From Chthoniobacterales bacterium (GTDB taxonomy: Bacteria > Verrucomicrobiota > Verrucomicrobiia > Chthoniobacterales > DASVRZ01): a stretch of 64,000 bases of DNA. Where the stretch lies: positions 158,893 to 222,892 of the forward strand of contig JBDSQB010000005.1 in the NCBI GenBank assembly GCA_039930045.1. Reading direction: 5' to 3'. Each line of letters starts with the position of its first letter. The stretch's first letter is position 1. Positions 43,625-52,263 of this stretch are shown piece by piece. The notes beneath the pieces were generated by a model. The model searched no databases. It worked only from the letters and a program-made list of their open reading frames with translations, and was not told the origin of the DNA. The translations under genes were made by a program, and so were the position numbers.

Positions 43625-43737
43625 TCGTTCCCAAACTCCTGTTTGGGAATGTCTTGTCCCGCAAACTCCGTTTGCCAGGCGGGAGGGAAACAGAGTTTCC
43701 CAGACAAGTGCGTTCCCAAACGGGAGTTTGGGAACGA
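43625..43737. repeat. Dispersed four-hairpin palindromic repeat, copy 2
   Basis: A 113-bp element bounded by TCGTTCCCAAACTCC and its complement. Four hairpins in a row share the AAACTC-N-GTTT core, in the same order as copy 1 at 5098-5206. It lies between ureG and ureD, inside what should be one transcript. Confidence 0.88.
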
Positions 43738-43777
43738 GAGGACTGCACTCTTCGGCCCGTTAACATCCAGTCTTCCA

Positions 43778-44383
43778 TCACGCAAACAGCACCTCGCGCC
43801 GCAGCCAGGCCAGCAAGTCGTCCTTCCCCTTCTCCGAGCGCAAATCCGCAAACAGAAACGGCCTGTCCCCGCGCATCAGCTTCGCATCCCGCGCCATCAC
43901 CCCCAGATCGGCGCCGACATAGGGAGCCAGCTCCGTCTTGTTAATGAGCAGCAGATCGCTGTGCCGGATCGCCGGACCGCCCTTGCGCGGGATCTTGTCG
44001 CCCTGCGCCACATCGATCACATAGATAAACGACTCCACCAGCTCCGGCGAAAACGTGGCGGACAAATTATCGCCGCCGCTCTCCACCAGGATGAGTTGCA
44101 CGTCCGGGTGCCGCCGCTCCAGCTCCGCGATCGCCGCCAGATTCATCGACGTATCATCGCGGATCGCCGTGTGCGGGCACCCCCCCGTCTCCACCCCAAG
44201 CACGCGATCCGCGGGCAGCGCGTTGTTGCGCACGAGAAACTCCGCATCCTCCCGCGTGTAAATATCGTTCGTCACCACCGCCAGCGAGATTTCCCCGGCC
44301 AGCCATTGGCAGAGGCGCAGCACGAGCATGGTTTTTCCCGACCCGACAGGGCCGCCGATACCGATACGAACAGCGTGTTTCAT
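43778..44383 (-). CDS. ureG: Urease accessory GTPase UreG
   Basis: GTPase that delivers nickel to urease with UreD, UreF and UreE. From the ATG at 44383 the 201 residues start [18 protein letters not shown] (P-loop, residues 10-18), then [31 protein letters not shown] (Cys-Pro-His nickel site), [15 protein letters not shown] and [13 protein letters not shown]. The frame is open to 44503 but the added residues are not conserved. It is parted from ureF by the opposite-strand Roco insert. Confidence 0.96.
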   Translation of the reverse strand: MKHAVRIGIGGPVGSGKTMLVLRLCQWLAGEISLAVVTNDIYTREDAEFLVRNNALPADRVLGVETGGCPHTAIRDDTSMNLAAIAELERRHPDVQLILVESGGDNLSATFSPELVESFIYVIDVAQGDKIPRKGGPAIRHSDLLLINKTELAPYVGADLGVMARDAKLMRGDRPFLFADLRSEKGKDDLLAWLRREVLFA

Positions 44384-44536
44384 GGGGGAGAAATTAATCA
44401 CGAAGACTCGAAGGCACGAAGCAGAAAAAGGGTTCAAAGCCAGCCGTCTTGACCACTCCCGTTCCATTTTGATAAACCTGCGGTCGTTGGCCACGTGGCC
44501 CACATCTCAACGTAGTAACCAATAGAAAATCGAAAT
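44384..44536. other. Divergent intergenic region between ureG and the inserted plus-strand genes
   Basis: About 150 bp. It contains CACGAAGACTCGAAGGCACG at 44400, a short CACGAAG-based direct repeat, then no convincing -35/-10. If the ure genes were once one operon, ureG now needs its own promoter here or relies on the Roco-side sequence. Confidence 0.4.
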
Positions 44537-44917
44537 ATGTCTGACCTCAACGATCCATTGAAAGAAAGCTACATCGGCAAAGTCGCCGACGCCCTCGGCC
44601 CTTACACCGCCGACCTCACCGCCAAAGGGTTCGACCCAGCCAGCCGCATCACCCAACTGAGCGGAGCGGGCGGCCTCATCGAATCCGCCGGACGCGCCCG
44701 TAAAACGGCCGAGAAAGCCGCCATCGACGCCGTGAAACACGAGAAAGACTTGCGCGAGCAATTCTACAAACTCTCCACCGACACCGTCAGCCTCGTCGAG
44801 GGCCTGCTCAGCAAAGACCACGAACTCACCGTCAAACTCCGAGGCCTCCGCTCCGGCCTGATCGGTGCCCAGACTCCGTCCGCCCCGTCCGCCCCGGCCA
44901 CGCCGCAGACCCCGTAA
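44537..44917 (+). CDS. Small helical protein of unknown function next to the Roco gene
   Basis: A 126-residue protein I do not recognise. It reads DPLKESYIGKVADALGPYTA, then an Ala/Lys-rich helix (RARKTAEKAAIDAVKHEKDL) and LVEGLLSKDHELTVKLRGLR, ending in a Pro/Ala/Thr tail. It is predicted soluble and largely alpha-helical, somewhat phasin-like. It is first of two plus-strand genes that interrupt the urease cluster; the 21-bp palindrome array begins 49 bp after its stop. Confidence 0.7.
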   Translation: MSDLNDPLKESYIGKVADALGPYTADLTAKGFDPASRITQLSGAGGLIESAGRARKTAEKAAIDAVKHEKDLREQFYKLSTDTVSLVEGLLSKDHELTVKLRGLRSGLIGAQTPSAPSAPATPQTP

Positions 44918-44966
44918 ACCCAATCCGAGGCATTCCCGAGCGGGAAAATGCCTGTCCGTCGCCGTA

Positions 44967-45198
44967 ACGACCGGGGTCGCATCCAAAAACGACCCCGGTT
45001 CCCGCTTCGACGACCTCGTCCGACATCGCGACGACCTGTTCCACTTTCAAAACGACCCAGGTCCCCGGCTCGACGACCTCGGTCGTCACGCCAACGACCC
45101 CGGTAGTTTGCCAAACGACCCAGGTCGTCACCCCGACGACCAAGGTATTTAGCCCGACGACCGAGGTCGTTTGGCCGACGACCAGCCTTTTCCCCAGT
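44967..45198. repeat. Array 2: tandem palindromes with 21-bp period, about 11 units
   Basis: Units start with ACGACC at 44967, 44989, 45010, 45031, 45052, 45073, 45094, 45115, 45136, 45157 and 45178; all steps are 21 bp except the first (22). Complete units carry the palindrome ACGACC-NN-GGTCGT followed by 5-7 variable bases. It fills the space between the small helical gene and the Roco gene, ending 54 bp before the Roco start. One minus frame would read as TTxVVxx heptads but has no plausible start context. It resembles an operator or iteron array in form. Confidence 0.9.
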
Positions 45199-45251
45199 AA
45201 CCGGGCGTTTCCCGTTTCAAAGCTCCGGTAAAATCCCTAAAAAACACAGCC

Positions 45252-47870
45252 ATGGCCAAGAAGAAATCCAACCAAACGCCCGAAGACATCGCCCGCCAAC
45301 GCATCGCCGAAGCCCGCGCCAGCGGAGACACCACCTTGGATTTGAGTGGACTGGGCCTCACGACGCTGCCCGCAGAAATTGGCCAACTCACCGCTCTCAC
45401 GGAGCTTAATCTTTACCGCAATAAACTGACAACGCTGCCCGCCGAGATCGGCAAACTTTCTGCTCTAATAGATCTCGATGTCTCCTCTAACTTTCTGGTG
45501 ACGCTACCCGCCGAGATTGGCGACCTCACCGCGTTGAGTGCATTTGCTCTCTTCGACAACAAGCTGACAAAGCTGCCTGCTGAATTCACCCAACTCTCCG
45601 TCCTCAAGTATCTTAACCTAGCTAACAACCAACTGACGGACTTGTTGGCGGAGATTTCCCGCCTGAGTTCTCTCGTGTTATTTATTCTTCACGACAACCA
45701 ACTCACGAAGTTGCCTGATAGTCTAACTGATCTTGCATCCAGCCACGCGCTCACTGGATTGTATCTGCACACCAATCCGGCTTTGGGACTGCCGGTGGAA
45801 ATATTGGGCCCAACTTGGCTTCAGGTTTATACACCGGATAATCGAAAGCTGCCTGAGGAACAGCAAATCAAGCCCCAAGCGCCGGTACGTATCGCTCGGT
45901 ATCTGCGCCAGTTGCAGGCGGGTTCCTCTTATCCCTTGAGCGAGGCCAAAATACTGGTGGTTGGCCCTGGCGGCCACGGTAAAAGCTCGCTGATTGAGTA
46001 TCTCCGGGATGGCACATTCCAGAAGGGAAAGAAAACAACCGAAGGCATCAAAGTAGCACCGTGGATGGTGCCGCAAGACAATGGCGACGGAGACCTGCGA
46101 CTAAATGTGTGGGATTTCGGCGGACAGGAAATTCAACATTCCACGCACGAGTTTTTCCTCAGCCAACGGGCAGTGTATGTACTGGTCTTCCAACCGAGGG
46201 ACGACCAGGCGGCGGCGCAAGGGTTGTATTACTGGATCGACCTCATTCATTTGATTGCCCCAAATGCGCCAGTCATCGTGGCATTGAGCAAGCAGGATGA
46301 ATACGAGGGAACGGTGAACGACGCGGGCGATCTCAAGAAGCTGCATACCAAGATTATCGACTTCATTCCCGTCTCCTGCGATCAAACGCACCCGGCTTCT
46401 AAGAATATGAACCGCTTGCGGCAAGCTGTGTTAGACGCTGTCCGCAGCGAACTCGGCCATATCCACTACAAGCTTCCGGCTTCCTGGATGGCGGTAAAAG
46501 ATGGCTTGGAGCAACCCGGTATCGATTTCCTCGGTTACGGCGACTACCAACAGCGATGCCTAGCAGCGGGGATCGCAGACGCCGAGGATCAGCAATTGCT
46601 TGCCATTTTCCTAAACGACCTCGGCACGATGCTGAACTACGCCGACCGGATGCCGCTTGAGAATACTCATATCCTTAACCCCAAGTGGGTGACAGAGGGT
46701 GTGTATGCGGTGGTGCTGGCGAAAGAACTGGCTACTAACGAAGGCGTCTTCGACGATGCCCTGCTTGGTAAGCTGCTGAGCGATGCCAAACTGCAAAACC
46801 ACTACCCTCCAGAGGCGCAGAAGTTCATTAAGGAGATGATGCTCACCTTCAAGCTCTGCTATCAATTAACGCAGGGTGGGAAGAGCCGACGGTATCTGGT
46901 TCCCAACGCGTTGCCCGCAGCCGCTCCGGAAGGGGTCGGGGAAGGGATGGATGACTCGCTTCAGTTCGAAATTCGGTTTCCTCGTATTCTGCCGAGTAGT
47001 GTAATTTCGCGCTTCATCGTGGCCATGCACAGCCATCGCAAGACCGACAAGCGTTGGCGGCTGGGCCTGCGGTCAAGGATTGGGGAGCATGATTTCCTAG
47101 TGACAGCGCATCCGAAGGAGAAGCGAATCCGCATCGCGGTGGCTGGCAGTGGCCCCAGTCGGGCGCGCGCATTGGAAGTCATACGCCAGCACTTCATCGA
47201 AATCTGTCGGGAGAAAGAGGGCTTGGGCAATAAGGAATATACCTTTCCCCCCGGTTTTCCGAATGCCGAAGCCTACCCCTTCGACAACCTGCTCGAAGCG
47301 GAACGTAACGAGCAGCCGTCAATCTGGCTACCTGGTGGGGTTGGGAACGTCGAGGTGGTTACGTGGCTGAATGGAGTGACTGATCCGAAAGCTCGCGCCA
47401 AAATCCAGAAAGCCATTGCAGAGCTACCAAATGCTGGCAACCCTCACGCAAACATCACCTACAACATCGAAAAGGTGGAGCAAATGACAGGAGCCGATAT
47501 GAGCAAACAGGAAAACAAAACCGTTACTATAACCGCCCATGATATGACGAACGTTGCGGTAGGTATTGATCAGCAATTGCAGGATTGTCTGAAAATGATC
47601 CAAGCAACAACGAACGCCGAGATGAAGTCGGCGTTGGAAGCTTTGCATGGTCAGGTTACTAAGCTCGCATCAAGTCCAGAACTCGCCGACAAACAGACGG
47701 TGAAAGACGACTTGGAGAGTTTTACTAAGGAGGCATTAAAGCCCCAACCACGTCGTAAACTTTTGGAGGTGACCGGCGATGGATTAGTCGATGCCGCCAA
47801 GACAGTTGCGGCAATGGGTCCTCTCGTGATCGAGTCCGTGCGGCAAGTAATGGCTCTCCTGGCCCCTTAA
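45252..47870 (+). CDS. Bacterial Roco protein (LRR-Roc GTPase-COR) with C-terminal effector-like domain
   Basis: An 872-residue cytosolic multidomain GTPase. Residues about 30-185 hold six leucine-rich repeats (LTTLPAEIGQLTALTELNLY type). Residues about 230-400 are the Roc GTPase: GPGGHGKSS (238-246), TTEGI switch I, VWDFGGQEI (switch II) and SKQDE. Residues about 430-690 are the COR dimerisation domain. The last 130 residues (from MTGADMSKQENK) form a helical domain ending PQPRRKLLEVTGDGLVDAA and a hydrophobic helix; this tail resembles C-terminal modules found on NTPase/TIR-type conflict proteins in my recollection. No kinase domain. Its stop is 4 bp from the ureF stop, tail to tail. Confidence 0.9.
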   Translation: MAKKKSNQTPEDIARQRIAEARASGDTTLDLSGLGLTTLPAEIGQLTALTELNLYRNKLTTLPAEIGKLSALIDLDVSSNFLVTLPAEIGDLTALSAFALFDNKLTKLPAEFTQLSVLKYLNLANNQLTDLLAEISRLSSLVLFILHDNQLTKLPDSLTDLASSHALTGLYLHTNPALGLPVEILGPTWLQVYTPDNRKLPEEQQIKPQAPVRIARYLRQLQAGSSYPLSEAKILVVGPGGHGKSSLIEYLRDGTFQKGKKTTEGIKVAPWMVPQDNGDGDLRLNVWDFGGQEIQHSTHEFFLSQRAVYVLVFQPRDDQAAAQGLYYWIDLIHLIAPNAPVIVALSKQDEYEGTVNDAGDLKKLHTKIIDFIPVSCDQTHPASKNMNRLRQAVLDAVRSELGHIHYKLPASWMAVKDGLEQPGIDFLGYGDYQQRCLAAGIADAEDQQLLAIFLNDLGTMLNYADRMPLENTHILNPKWVTEGVYAVVLAKELATNEGVFDDALLGKLLSDAKLQNHYPPEAQKFIKEMMLTFKLCYQLTQGGKSRRYLVPNALPAAAPEGVGEGMDDSLQFEIRFPRILPSSVISRFIVAMHSHRKTDKRWRLGLRSRIGEHDFLVTAHPKEKRIRIAVAGSGPSRARALEVIRQHFIEICREKEGLGNKEYTFPPGFPNAEAYPFDNLLEAERNEQPSIWLPGGVGNVEVVTWLNGVTDPKARAKIQKAIAELPNAGNPHANITYNIEKVEQMTGADMSKQENKTVTITAHDMTNVAVGIDQQLQDCLKMIQATTNAEMKSALEALHGQVTKLASSPELADKQTVKDDLESFTKEALKPQPRRKLLEVTGDGLVDAAKTVAAMGPLVIESVRQVMALLAP

Positions 47871-47874
47871 TTCC

Positions 47875-48579
47875 TCACGAGATAAACAGCCGTTCGGTGG
47901 CGTGGGCGTGGCGCATGGAGGCGATCTCTAACATCGGGTTGAAGCTGCCGGCGTCGGCACGGGCGACTTCCATGGAACTGGCGACGGCACCGGGGATGGC
48001 GGCGGAGGCGTTTCGCAAGACGCGCTGGCAGCCGTCCTGGCCGATGCGGATGAGTTTGAGGGCGGCTCCGCAGCAGGCGGCGAGGCTTTGGTAGGCGTAA
48101 ACGGTGAGCGCGGCGGGCAGCGGCACGGCTTCGATGCGGGCTTGCAGGGCGCAGACGATGAGGTGATGCCCGAGGACGTGTCCGCTGCGGATGGCGTGGG
48201 CGAAGTCGGCGAGGAGCGGGGAGGGGTGGATGGATTGGAGGGCTTTCAGCCGTCGGGTGCCGAGCTGGGCGCTGGCTTCTCGGGTCTCGCGGGCGAGTTT
48301 CCACGCGCTGATCTCGCGGTCGAGGAGCAGGAGGTCGTCAGTCGAGTCGCAGTCGTATGCGAAGCGGAGGGTGGGGAGTTCGAGCCCGGCGAGGGCGGGG
48401 AGGAGCTGCTGGTGGAGAAAGTGGCCGAGGCTGGTTTCGTCGCTGACGACGCGCAACCGGACGATTTCCTCAAACCCGAGGGAATGCGCGTAAGCCCCGG
48501 TGGGAAAGAGCGCGTCGGAGGTCTGGAGGAGGAACGGGAGCCAGGGGAGGGAGTCTGCGGGGAGGTCCGGGGAGCGCAC
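47875..48579 (-). CDS. ureF: Urease accessory protein UreF
   Basis: Links UreD-urease to UreG during nickel loading. The protein shows LLQTSDALFPTGAYAHSLGF, the UreF opening, and RSGHVLGHHLIVCALQ, then ends in MRHAHATERLFIS. There is no in-frame ATG at the 5' end. The GTG at 48579 gives 234 residues, a normal length; a TTG at 48726 overlapping the ureE stop (TTGA) would add about 49 residues encoded by a palindromic repeat. The GTG itself lies in the left arm of that repeat, so the element supplies the start codon either way. Confidence 0.88.
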   Translation of the reverse strand: MRSPDLPADSLPWLPFLLQTSDALFPTGAYAHSLGFEEIVRLRVVSDETSLGHFLHQQLLPALAGLELPTLRFAYDCDSTDDLLLLDREISAWKLARETREASAQLGTRRLKALQSIHPSPLLADFAHAIRSGHVLGHHLIVCALQARIEAVPLPAALTVYAYQSLAACCGAALKLIRIGQDGCQRVLRNASAAIPGAVASSMEVARADAGSFNPMLEIASMRHAHATERLFIS

Positions 48580-48706
48580 GCGACTCGCGTGCTCATCTGG
48601 GCGACTCGCCCCGATGTCTGGAACTGGAAATGTGGCTGTGCCATTGAAGGGGGCGGTTTCCGGCGAGTCGCCAGAAACAGCACGCGAGTCGCGTGCGCTC
48701 CCCGGA
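48566..48706. repeat. Palindromic element with 45-bp inverted ends at the 5' end of ureF, copy B
   Basis: A 141-bp element: the 45-bp arm at 48566-48610 and the complement of the arm at 48662-48706 agree at about 41 positions, starting TCCGGGGAGCGCACGCG. The 51-bp centre is unrelated. The outer motif matches copy A at 42661-42768. On the minus strand it is open in the ureF frame along its whole length. No target duplication is evident. Confidence 0.88.
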
Positions 48707-48722
48707 GTTGCGGACTCCGCGC

Positions 48723-49145
48723 TCAATGGTGGTGTCCGCCGGAGAGCGGATGAAAGACGCGGTGATCGGCCTGGTAGGCGATGTGCTCCCGCTCGAAGAG
48801 CTGGCGCAGGGCGGGGTCGTCGGGGACGAGGACGGCGTTGGGAGCGAGGCCGAGCTGGAAATGGAGGTTGCCGATCATCCAGCCGAGGCGCGCCGCAGCG
48901 GTGGAATCCGGGTCGAGCACGACAGAGAGGACGGGCTCCGGGGTTTGCTGGATGCGATAGATGTGGATGCCCTCTTGGTGGAAGGTGTCGCCATCGTGGA
49001 GGTGGTGTTCGAGGTCGAAGCCAAACTCGGTGCCGTCTGCGGCTTTGCCCCGCCAGCGTCGTTTGGCGAGGGTGAGCCGGTCCACCGGAAGGGGGATGAC
49101 GGGCAAATCGCCGTGAGAGTGGATGTGGTCGCGGATGAGTTGCAT
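48723..49145 (-). CDS. ureE: Urease accessory nickel metallochaperone UreE
   Basis: Carries nickel to UreG. The 140 residues include RRWRGKAADGTEFGFDLEHH, LSVVLDPDSTAAARLGWMIG (the UreE Ni-binding His/Asn region nearby in NLHFQLG) and a short His-rich end SGGHHH. Length is normal. It follows ureC by 12 bp. Confidence 0.93.
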   Translation of the reverse strand: MQLIRDHIHSHGDLPVIPLPVDRLTLAKRRWRGKAADGTEFGFDLEHHLHDGDTFHQEGIHIYRIQQTPEPVLSVVLDPDSTAAARLGWMIGNLHFQLGLAPNAVLVPDDPALRQLFEREHIAYQADHRVFHPLSGGHHH

Positions 49146-49157
49146 GGCATCCTTTGC

Positions 49158-50885
49158 CTAGAACAAGAAGTAGCGCTGGGCCATGGGGAGGACGGTGGCG
49201 GGTTCGCAGCGGAGTTCGCGTCCGTCGGCTTTGACGGTGTAGGTCTCGGGATCGACTTCGATGTGGGGCAGGTAGTTGTTCCAGATCATGTCGCGCTTGC
49301 CGATGTGCCGGGTGTTGCTGACGGCGGAGAGGCGTTTGTTGAGCTTCGGCAGGTCGCCCGATTCCAATGCAACTCGACTGACGAAGGTGACCGACGTGGA
49401 AAACTTGGCGCGTCCGTGCGCGGCGAATTGCGGGCGATAAAACGTGGGCTGCGGTGTGGGAATGGAGGCGTTTGGGTCGCCCATGTTCGCCATGGCGATG
49501 AGGCCGCCCTTCAGGATGACCTCGGGTTTGACGCCGAAGAACGCCGGTTTCCAAACGACGAGGTCGGCGAGTTTCCCGATTTCGATGGAACCCACCTCAT
49601 GCGCGATGCCCGAGGCGATGGCGGGGTTGATGGTGTATTTCGCGATGTAGCGCAGGGCACGGAAGTTGTCGGCATTCGGATGCAACTCGGATGTTAGCGG
49701 GCCGAATTGGGTCTTCATCTTATGCGCCGTCTGCCAGGTGCGCGTGATGACTTCCCCGATGCGGCCCATGGCTTGCGAGTCGCTGGACATGATGGAAAAC
49801 GCGCCGAGATCCTGCAGCAAGTCCTCCGCCGCGATGGTCTCGGGTCGGATGCGCGATTCGGCGAAAGCCACGTCCTCGGGGATCTTCGAATCGAGGTGAT
49901 GGCAGACCATCAGCATGTCGAGATGCTCGTCGATGGTGTTGACGGTGAATGGGCGCGTCGGGTTGGTCGATGCCGGCAAAACATTAGGTTCGCCGCAAAC
50001 TCGAATGATGTCCGGCGCGTGTCCGCCGCCCGCGCCTTCGCTGTGGAAGGTGTGGATGGTGCGTCCCTTAAACGCCGCGATAGAGTCTTCGACGAAGCCG
50101 GATTCGTTCAGGGTATCGGTATGAATCGCGACCTGCACATCGAGTTCGTCCGCGACGCCGAGGCAGCAATCGATCGCGGCGGGAGTCGTGCCCCAGTCTT
50201 CGTGGAGTTTGAGTCCAATCACGCCGGCCAGCACTTGCTCGCGGAGTGGCTCGGGCGTGGAGCAGTTTCCTTTGCCGAGGAAGCCGAGGTTCATCGGGTA
50301 TTCGTCGGCGGCTTCCAGCATTCGGTGAATGTTCCATTTTCCCGGTGTGCAGGTCGTCGCGTAAGTCCCGTGCGCTGGGCCGGTGCCACCTCCGATCATC
50401 GTCGTGATGCCGCTGGCGAGGGCGTGCTCGATCTGTTGCGGGCAGATGAAATGAATGTGCGTGTCGATGCCGCCCGCTGTGATGATGCAACCCTCGCCCG
50501 CAATGACTTCCGTGGCCGCGCCGATGATCATGTTCGGAGAAATGCCCTGCTGGATGCCGGGGTTGCCGGCGTGTCCGATGCCGACGATGCGACCCGCTTT
50601 GATGCCGATGTCGGCTTTGATGACGCCCTGGATGGCATCGAGAATGAGAGCGTTGGTGATGACGAGGTCGAGACAATCAGCGTCGAGCGCGGTGGAGGAT
50701 TGGCCCATGCCGTCGCGGATGACTTTGCCGCCGCCGAATTTCACTTCGTCACCATAAGCCCCGGCCTCTGCGATGAGGTCGCGTTCGACTTGGATGAAAA
50801 GCTCGGTGTCAGCGAGCCGGACTTGGTCGCCCACGGTCGGGCCGAACATTTCAGCATATTGGCGGCGGGAAAGAGAAAGACTCAT
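49158..50885 (-). CDS. ureC: Urease alpha subunit UreC (catalytic)
   Basis: Nickel enzyme that splits urea to ammonia and carbamate. The 575-residue protein has metal ligands in [14 protein letters not shown], the carbamylated lysine in [43 protein letters not shown] and the flap MVCHHLD with the catalytic His. It is full length. The ATG overlaps the ureB stop by four bases. Confidence 0.98.
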   Translation of the reverse strand: MSLSLSRRQYAEMFGPTVGDQVRLADTELFIQVERDLIAEAGAYGDEVKFGGGKVIRDGMGQSSTALDADCLDLVITNALILDAIQGVIKADIGIKAGRIVGIGHAGNPGIQQGISPNMIIGAATEVIAGEGCIITAGGIDTHIHFICPQQIEHALASGITTMIGGGTGPAHGTYATTCTPGKWNIHRMLEAADEYPMNLGFLGKGNCSTPEPLREQVLAGVIGLKLHEDWGTTPAAIDCCLGVADELDVQVAIHTDTLNESGFVEDSIAAFKGRTIHTFHSEGAGGGHAPDIIRVCGEPNVLPASTNPTRPFTVNTIDEHLDMLMVCHHLDSKIPEDVAFAESRIRPETIAAEDLLQDLGAFSIMSSDSQAMGRIGEVITRTWQTAHKMKTQFGPLTSELHPNADNFRALRYIAKYTINPAIASGIAHEVGSIEIGKLADLVVWKPAFFGVKPEVILKGGLIAMANMGDPNASIPTPQPTFYRPQFAAHGRAKFSTSVTFVSRVALESGDLPKLNKRLSAVSNTRHIGKRDMIWNNYLPHIEVDPETYTVKADGRELRCEPATVLPMAQRYFLF

Positions 50886-51190
50886 AGTTTGCCGTTGATT
50901 TTTGCGTTGAGTCCGAAGACTTCGCGGGTGCCGCCGAGGACTACTAACTCGACTTCGCGCGTGTCGCCGGGCTCGAACCGGACGGCCGTGCCAGCGGGAA
51001 TGTTCAGACGGAATCCTCGAGCTAGATTGCGATCAAACTCGAGTGCGGAATTGGTCTCAAAGAAATGATAGTGGCTGCCGACCTGGATAGGCCGGTCGCC
51101 GGTGTTGGAAACAGTGAGCGGTTTGGTTAGAAGCCCGACATTCGCGGGAATGTTAGGAGCAACGGCGACGATGATTTCTCCAGGGATCAT
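50882..51190 (-). CDS. ureB: Urease beta subunit UreB
   Basis: Structural urease subunit. From the ATG at 51190 it reads [20 protein letters not shown] and has [18 protein letters not shown] and [17 protein letters not shown] over 102 residues, a normal length. The frame extends to 51232 inside ureA, without conservation. It begins 1 bp after the ureA stop. Confidence 0.97.
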   Translation of the reverse strand: MIPGEIIVAVAPNIPANVGLLTKPLTVSNTGDRPIQVGSHYHFFETNSALEFDRNLARGFRLNIPAGTAVRFEPGDTREVELVVLGGTREVFGLNAKINGKL

Positions 51191-51191
51191 G

Positions 51192-51494
51192 TTAGCGAAT
51201 GGGATTATGGACGGTGACCAGTTTCGTTCCATCGGGGAAGGTCGCCTCGGCCTGGACTTCGTGGATCATTTCCGGCACGCCTTCCATGACGTCGGCACGT
51301 TTCAAAATGGTGGTGCCGTAACTCATGAGTTCGGCCACGGATTTTCCATCGCGCGCGCCTTCGAGAATCTCGTAGGTGATGATGGCGATGGACTCGGGGT
51401 AGTTCAGTTTCACTCCGCGGGCCTGACGGCGTCGGGCGAGGTCGGCGGCGACTACGATGAGGAGTTTTTCCTGTTCGCGGGGCGAGAGATGCAT
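51192..51494 (-). CDS. ureA: Urease gamma subunit UreA
   Basis: Small structural urease subunit. The 100 residues start [20 protein letters not shown] and continue [34 protein letters not shown] and [14 protein letters not shown], the full UreA pattern. It is the first urease structural gene and lies 48 bp after urtE, so urea uptake and hydrolysis are probably cotranscribed. Confidence 0.98.
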   Translation of the reverse strand: MHLSPREQEKLLIVVAADLARRRQARGVKLNYPESIAIITYEILEGARDGKSVAELMSYGTTILKRADVMEGVPEMIHEVQAEATFPDGTKLVTVHNPIR

Positions 51495-51542
51495 GGAACT
51501 CGAATCTTAAAGTGTCCGCTCTAACTCAGACGAGCCAAAAAA

Positions 51543-52262
51543 TCAGACGGTGAGGTGCTCTTTGATGACTTTCTCCGTGAGGTCGGCGACCGGACCGGCA
51601 ACGACGACCGCCCCGCGATTCATGATTGCAAAGGTATCCGCGAGTTCCTTGCAGAAATCGAGGTATTGCTCGACGAGCAGGATGCTCATCTGGCCCTCGG
51701 CGCGCAGCATTTTGATCGTCTCGCCGATCTGGTCGATAATGTTAGGTTGAATGCCTTCAGTGGGTTCGTCGAGGATGAGAATCTTTGGTTCCGTGAGCAG
51801 TGCGCGTCCAATCGCGAGCTGCTGCTGCTGGCCGCCGCTGAGCATTCCGCCCTTGCGCGGCAGGAAGTCTTTTAAAATCGGGAAGAGCGAAAAAACACGG
51901 TCGAGTTTGGCTTTTTTGTTGCCATTCAACCCCTGCGCCTTCATGCCGATCTCCAGGTTTTCCTCGACAGTTAGATGCGGAAAAATCTCGCGTCCTTGCG
52001 GAACGAATCCGATGCCGGCACGGGCGCGTTCCTCGGGCAGCATCTTGTTGAGTTCACGGCCGCCGAGATGGATTTTTCCAGCGTCGGTTTTCATCAGGCC
52101 GACGATGCTGCGGAGCGAACTGGTTTTGCCCACGCCATTGCGGCCCATCAGGCAGAATACGGACTTCGGAGGCACCTCGAAATTCACTCCGCGCAAAATG
52201 CGGCTGCCTCCGATGGAAGCCTCCACTCCGCTCACAGTCAGGCTGGTAGGATCGATATTCAT
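51543..52262 (-). CDS. urtE: Urea ABC transporter ATP-binding protein UrtE
   Basis: One of two ATPases driving urea import. From the ATG at 52262 the 239-residue protein has GRNGVGKTSSLRSIVGLMKT (Walker A), GIGFVPQGREIFPHLTVEEN, LSGGQQQQLAIGRALL (signature) and ILDEPTEGIQPNIIDQIGET (Walker B), the LivF-like pattern with the UrtE-specific GIQPN. It starts 1 bp after urtD. Confidence 0.95.
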   Translation of the reverse strand: MNIDPTSLTVSGVEASIGGSRILRGVNFEVPPKSVFCLMGRNGVGKTSSLRSIVGLMKTDAGKIHLGGRELNKMLPEERARAGIGFVPQGREIFPHLTVEENLEIGMKAQGLNGNKKAKLDRVFSLFPILKDFLPRKGGMLSGGQQQQLAIGRALLTEPKILILDEPTEGIQPNIIDQIGETIKMLRAEGQMSILLVEQYLDFCKELADTFAIMNRGAVVVAGPVADLTEKVIKEHLTV

Positions 52263-52263
52263 G

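Noticed and set aside
42397..43944. 515-codon plus-strand frame over ureD and the palindromic repeat
   Set aside because: Antisense to ureD and running through repeats; no recognisable domain.
44832..45143. 103-codon minus-strand frame giving TTxVVxx heptads through array 2
   Set aside because: Same periodicity artefact; the DNA-level palindromes explain the pattern better than a protein.
44967..45198. Reading array 2 as a CRISPR array
   Set aside because: Conserved parts are at most 14 bp, variable parts 5-7 bp, and no cas genes are present.
47875..49554. 559-codon minus-strand frame covering ureF and part of ureC and ureE
   Set aside because: Only the 3' 234 codons match UreF; the rest is out of frame with the ureE and ureC genes it overlaps.
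49707..51068. 453-codon plus-strand frame opposite ureC and ureB
   Set aside because: Antisense to urease subunits with intact active-site motifs.
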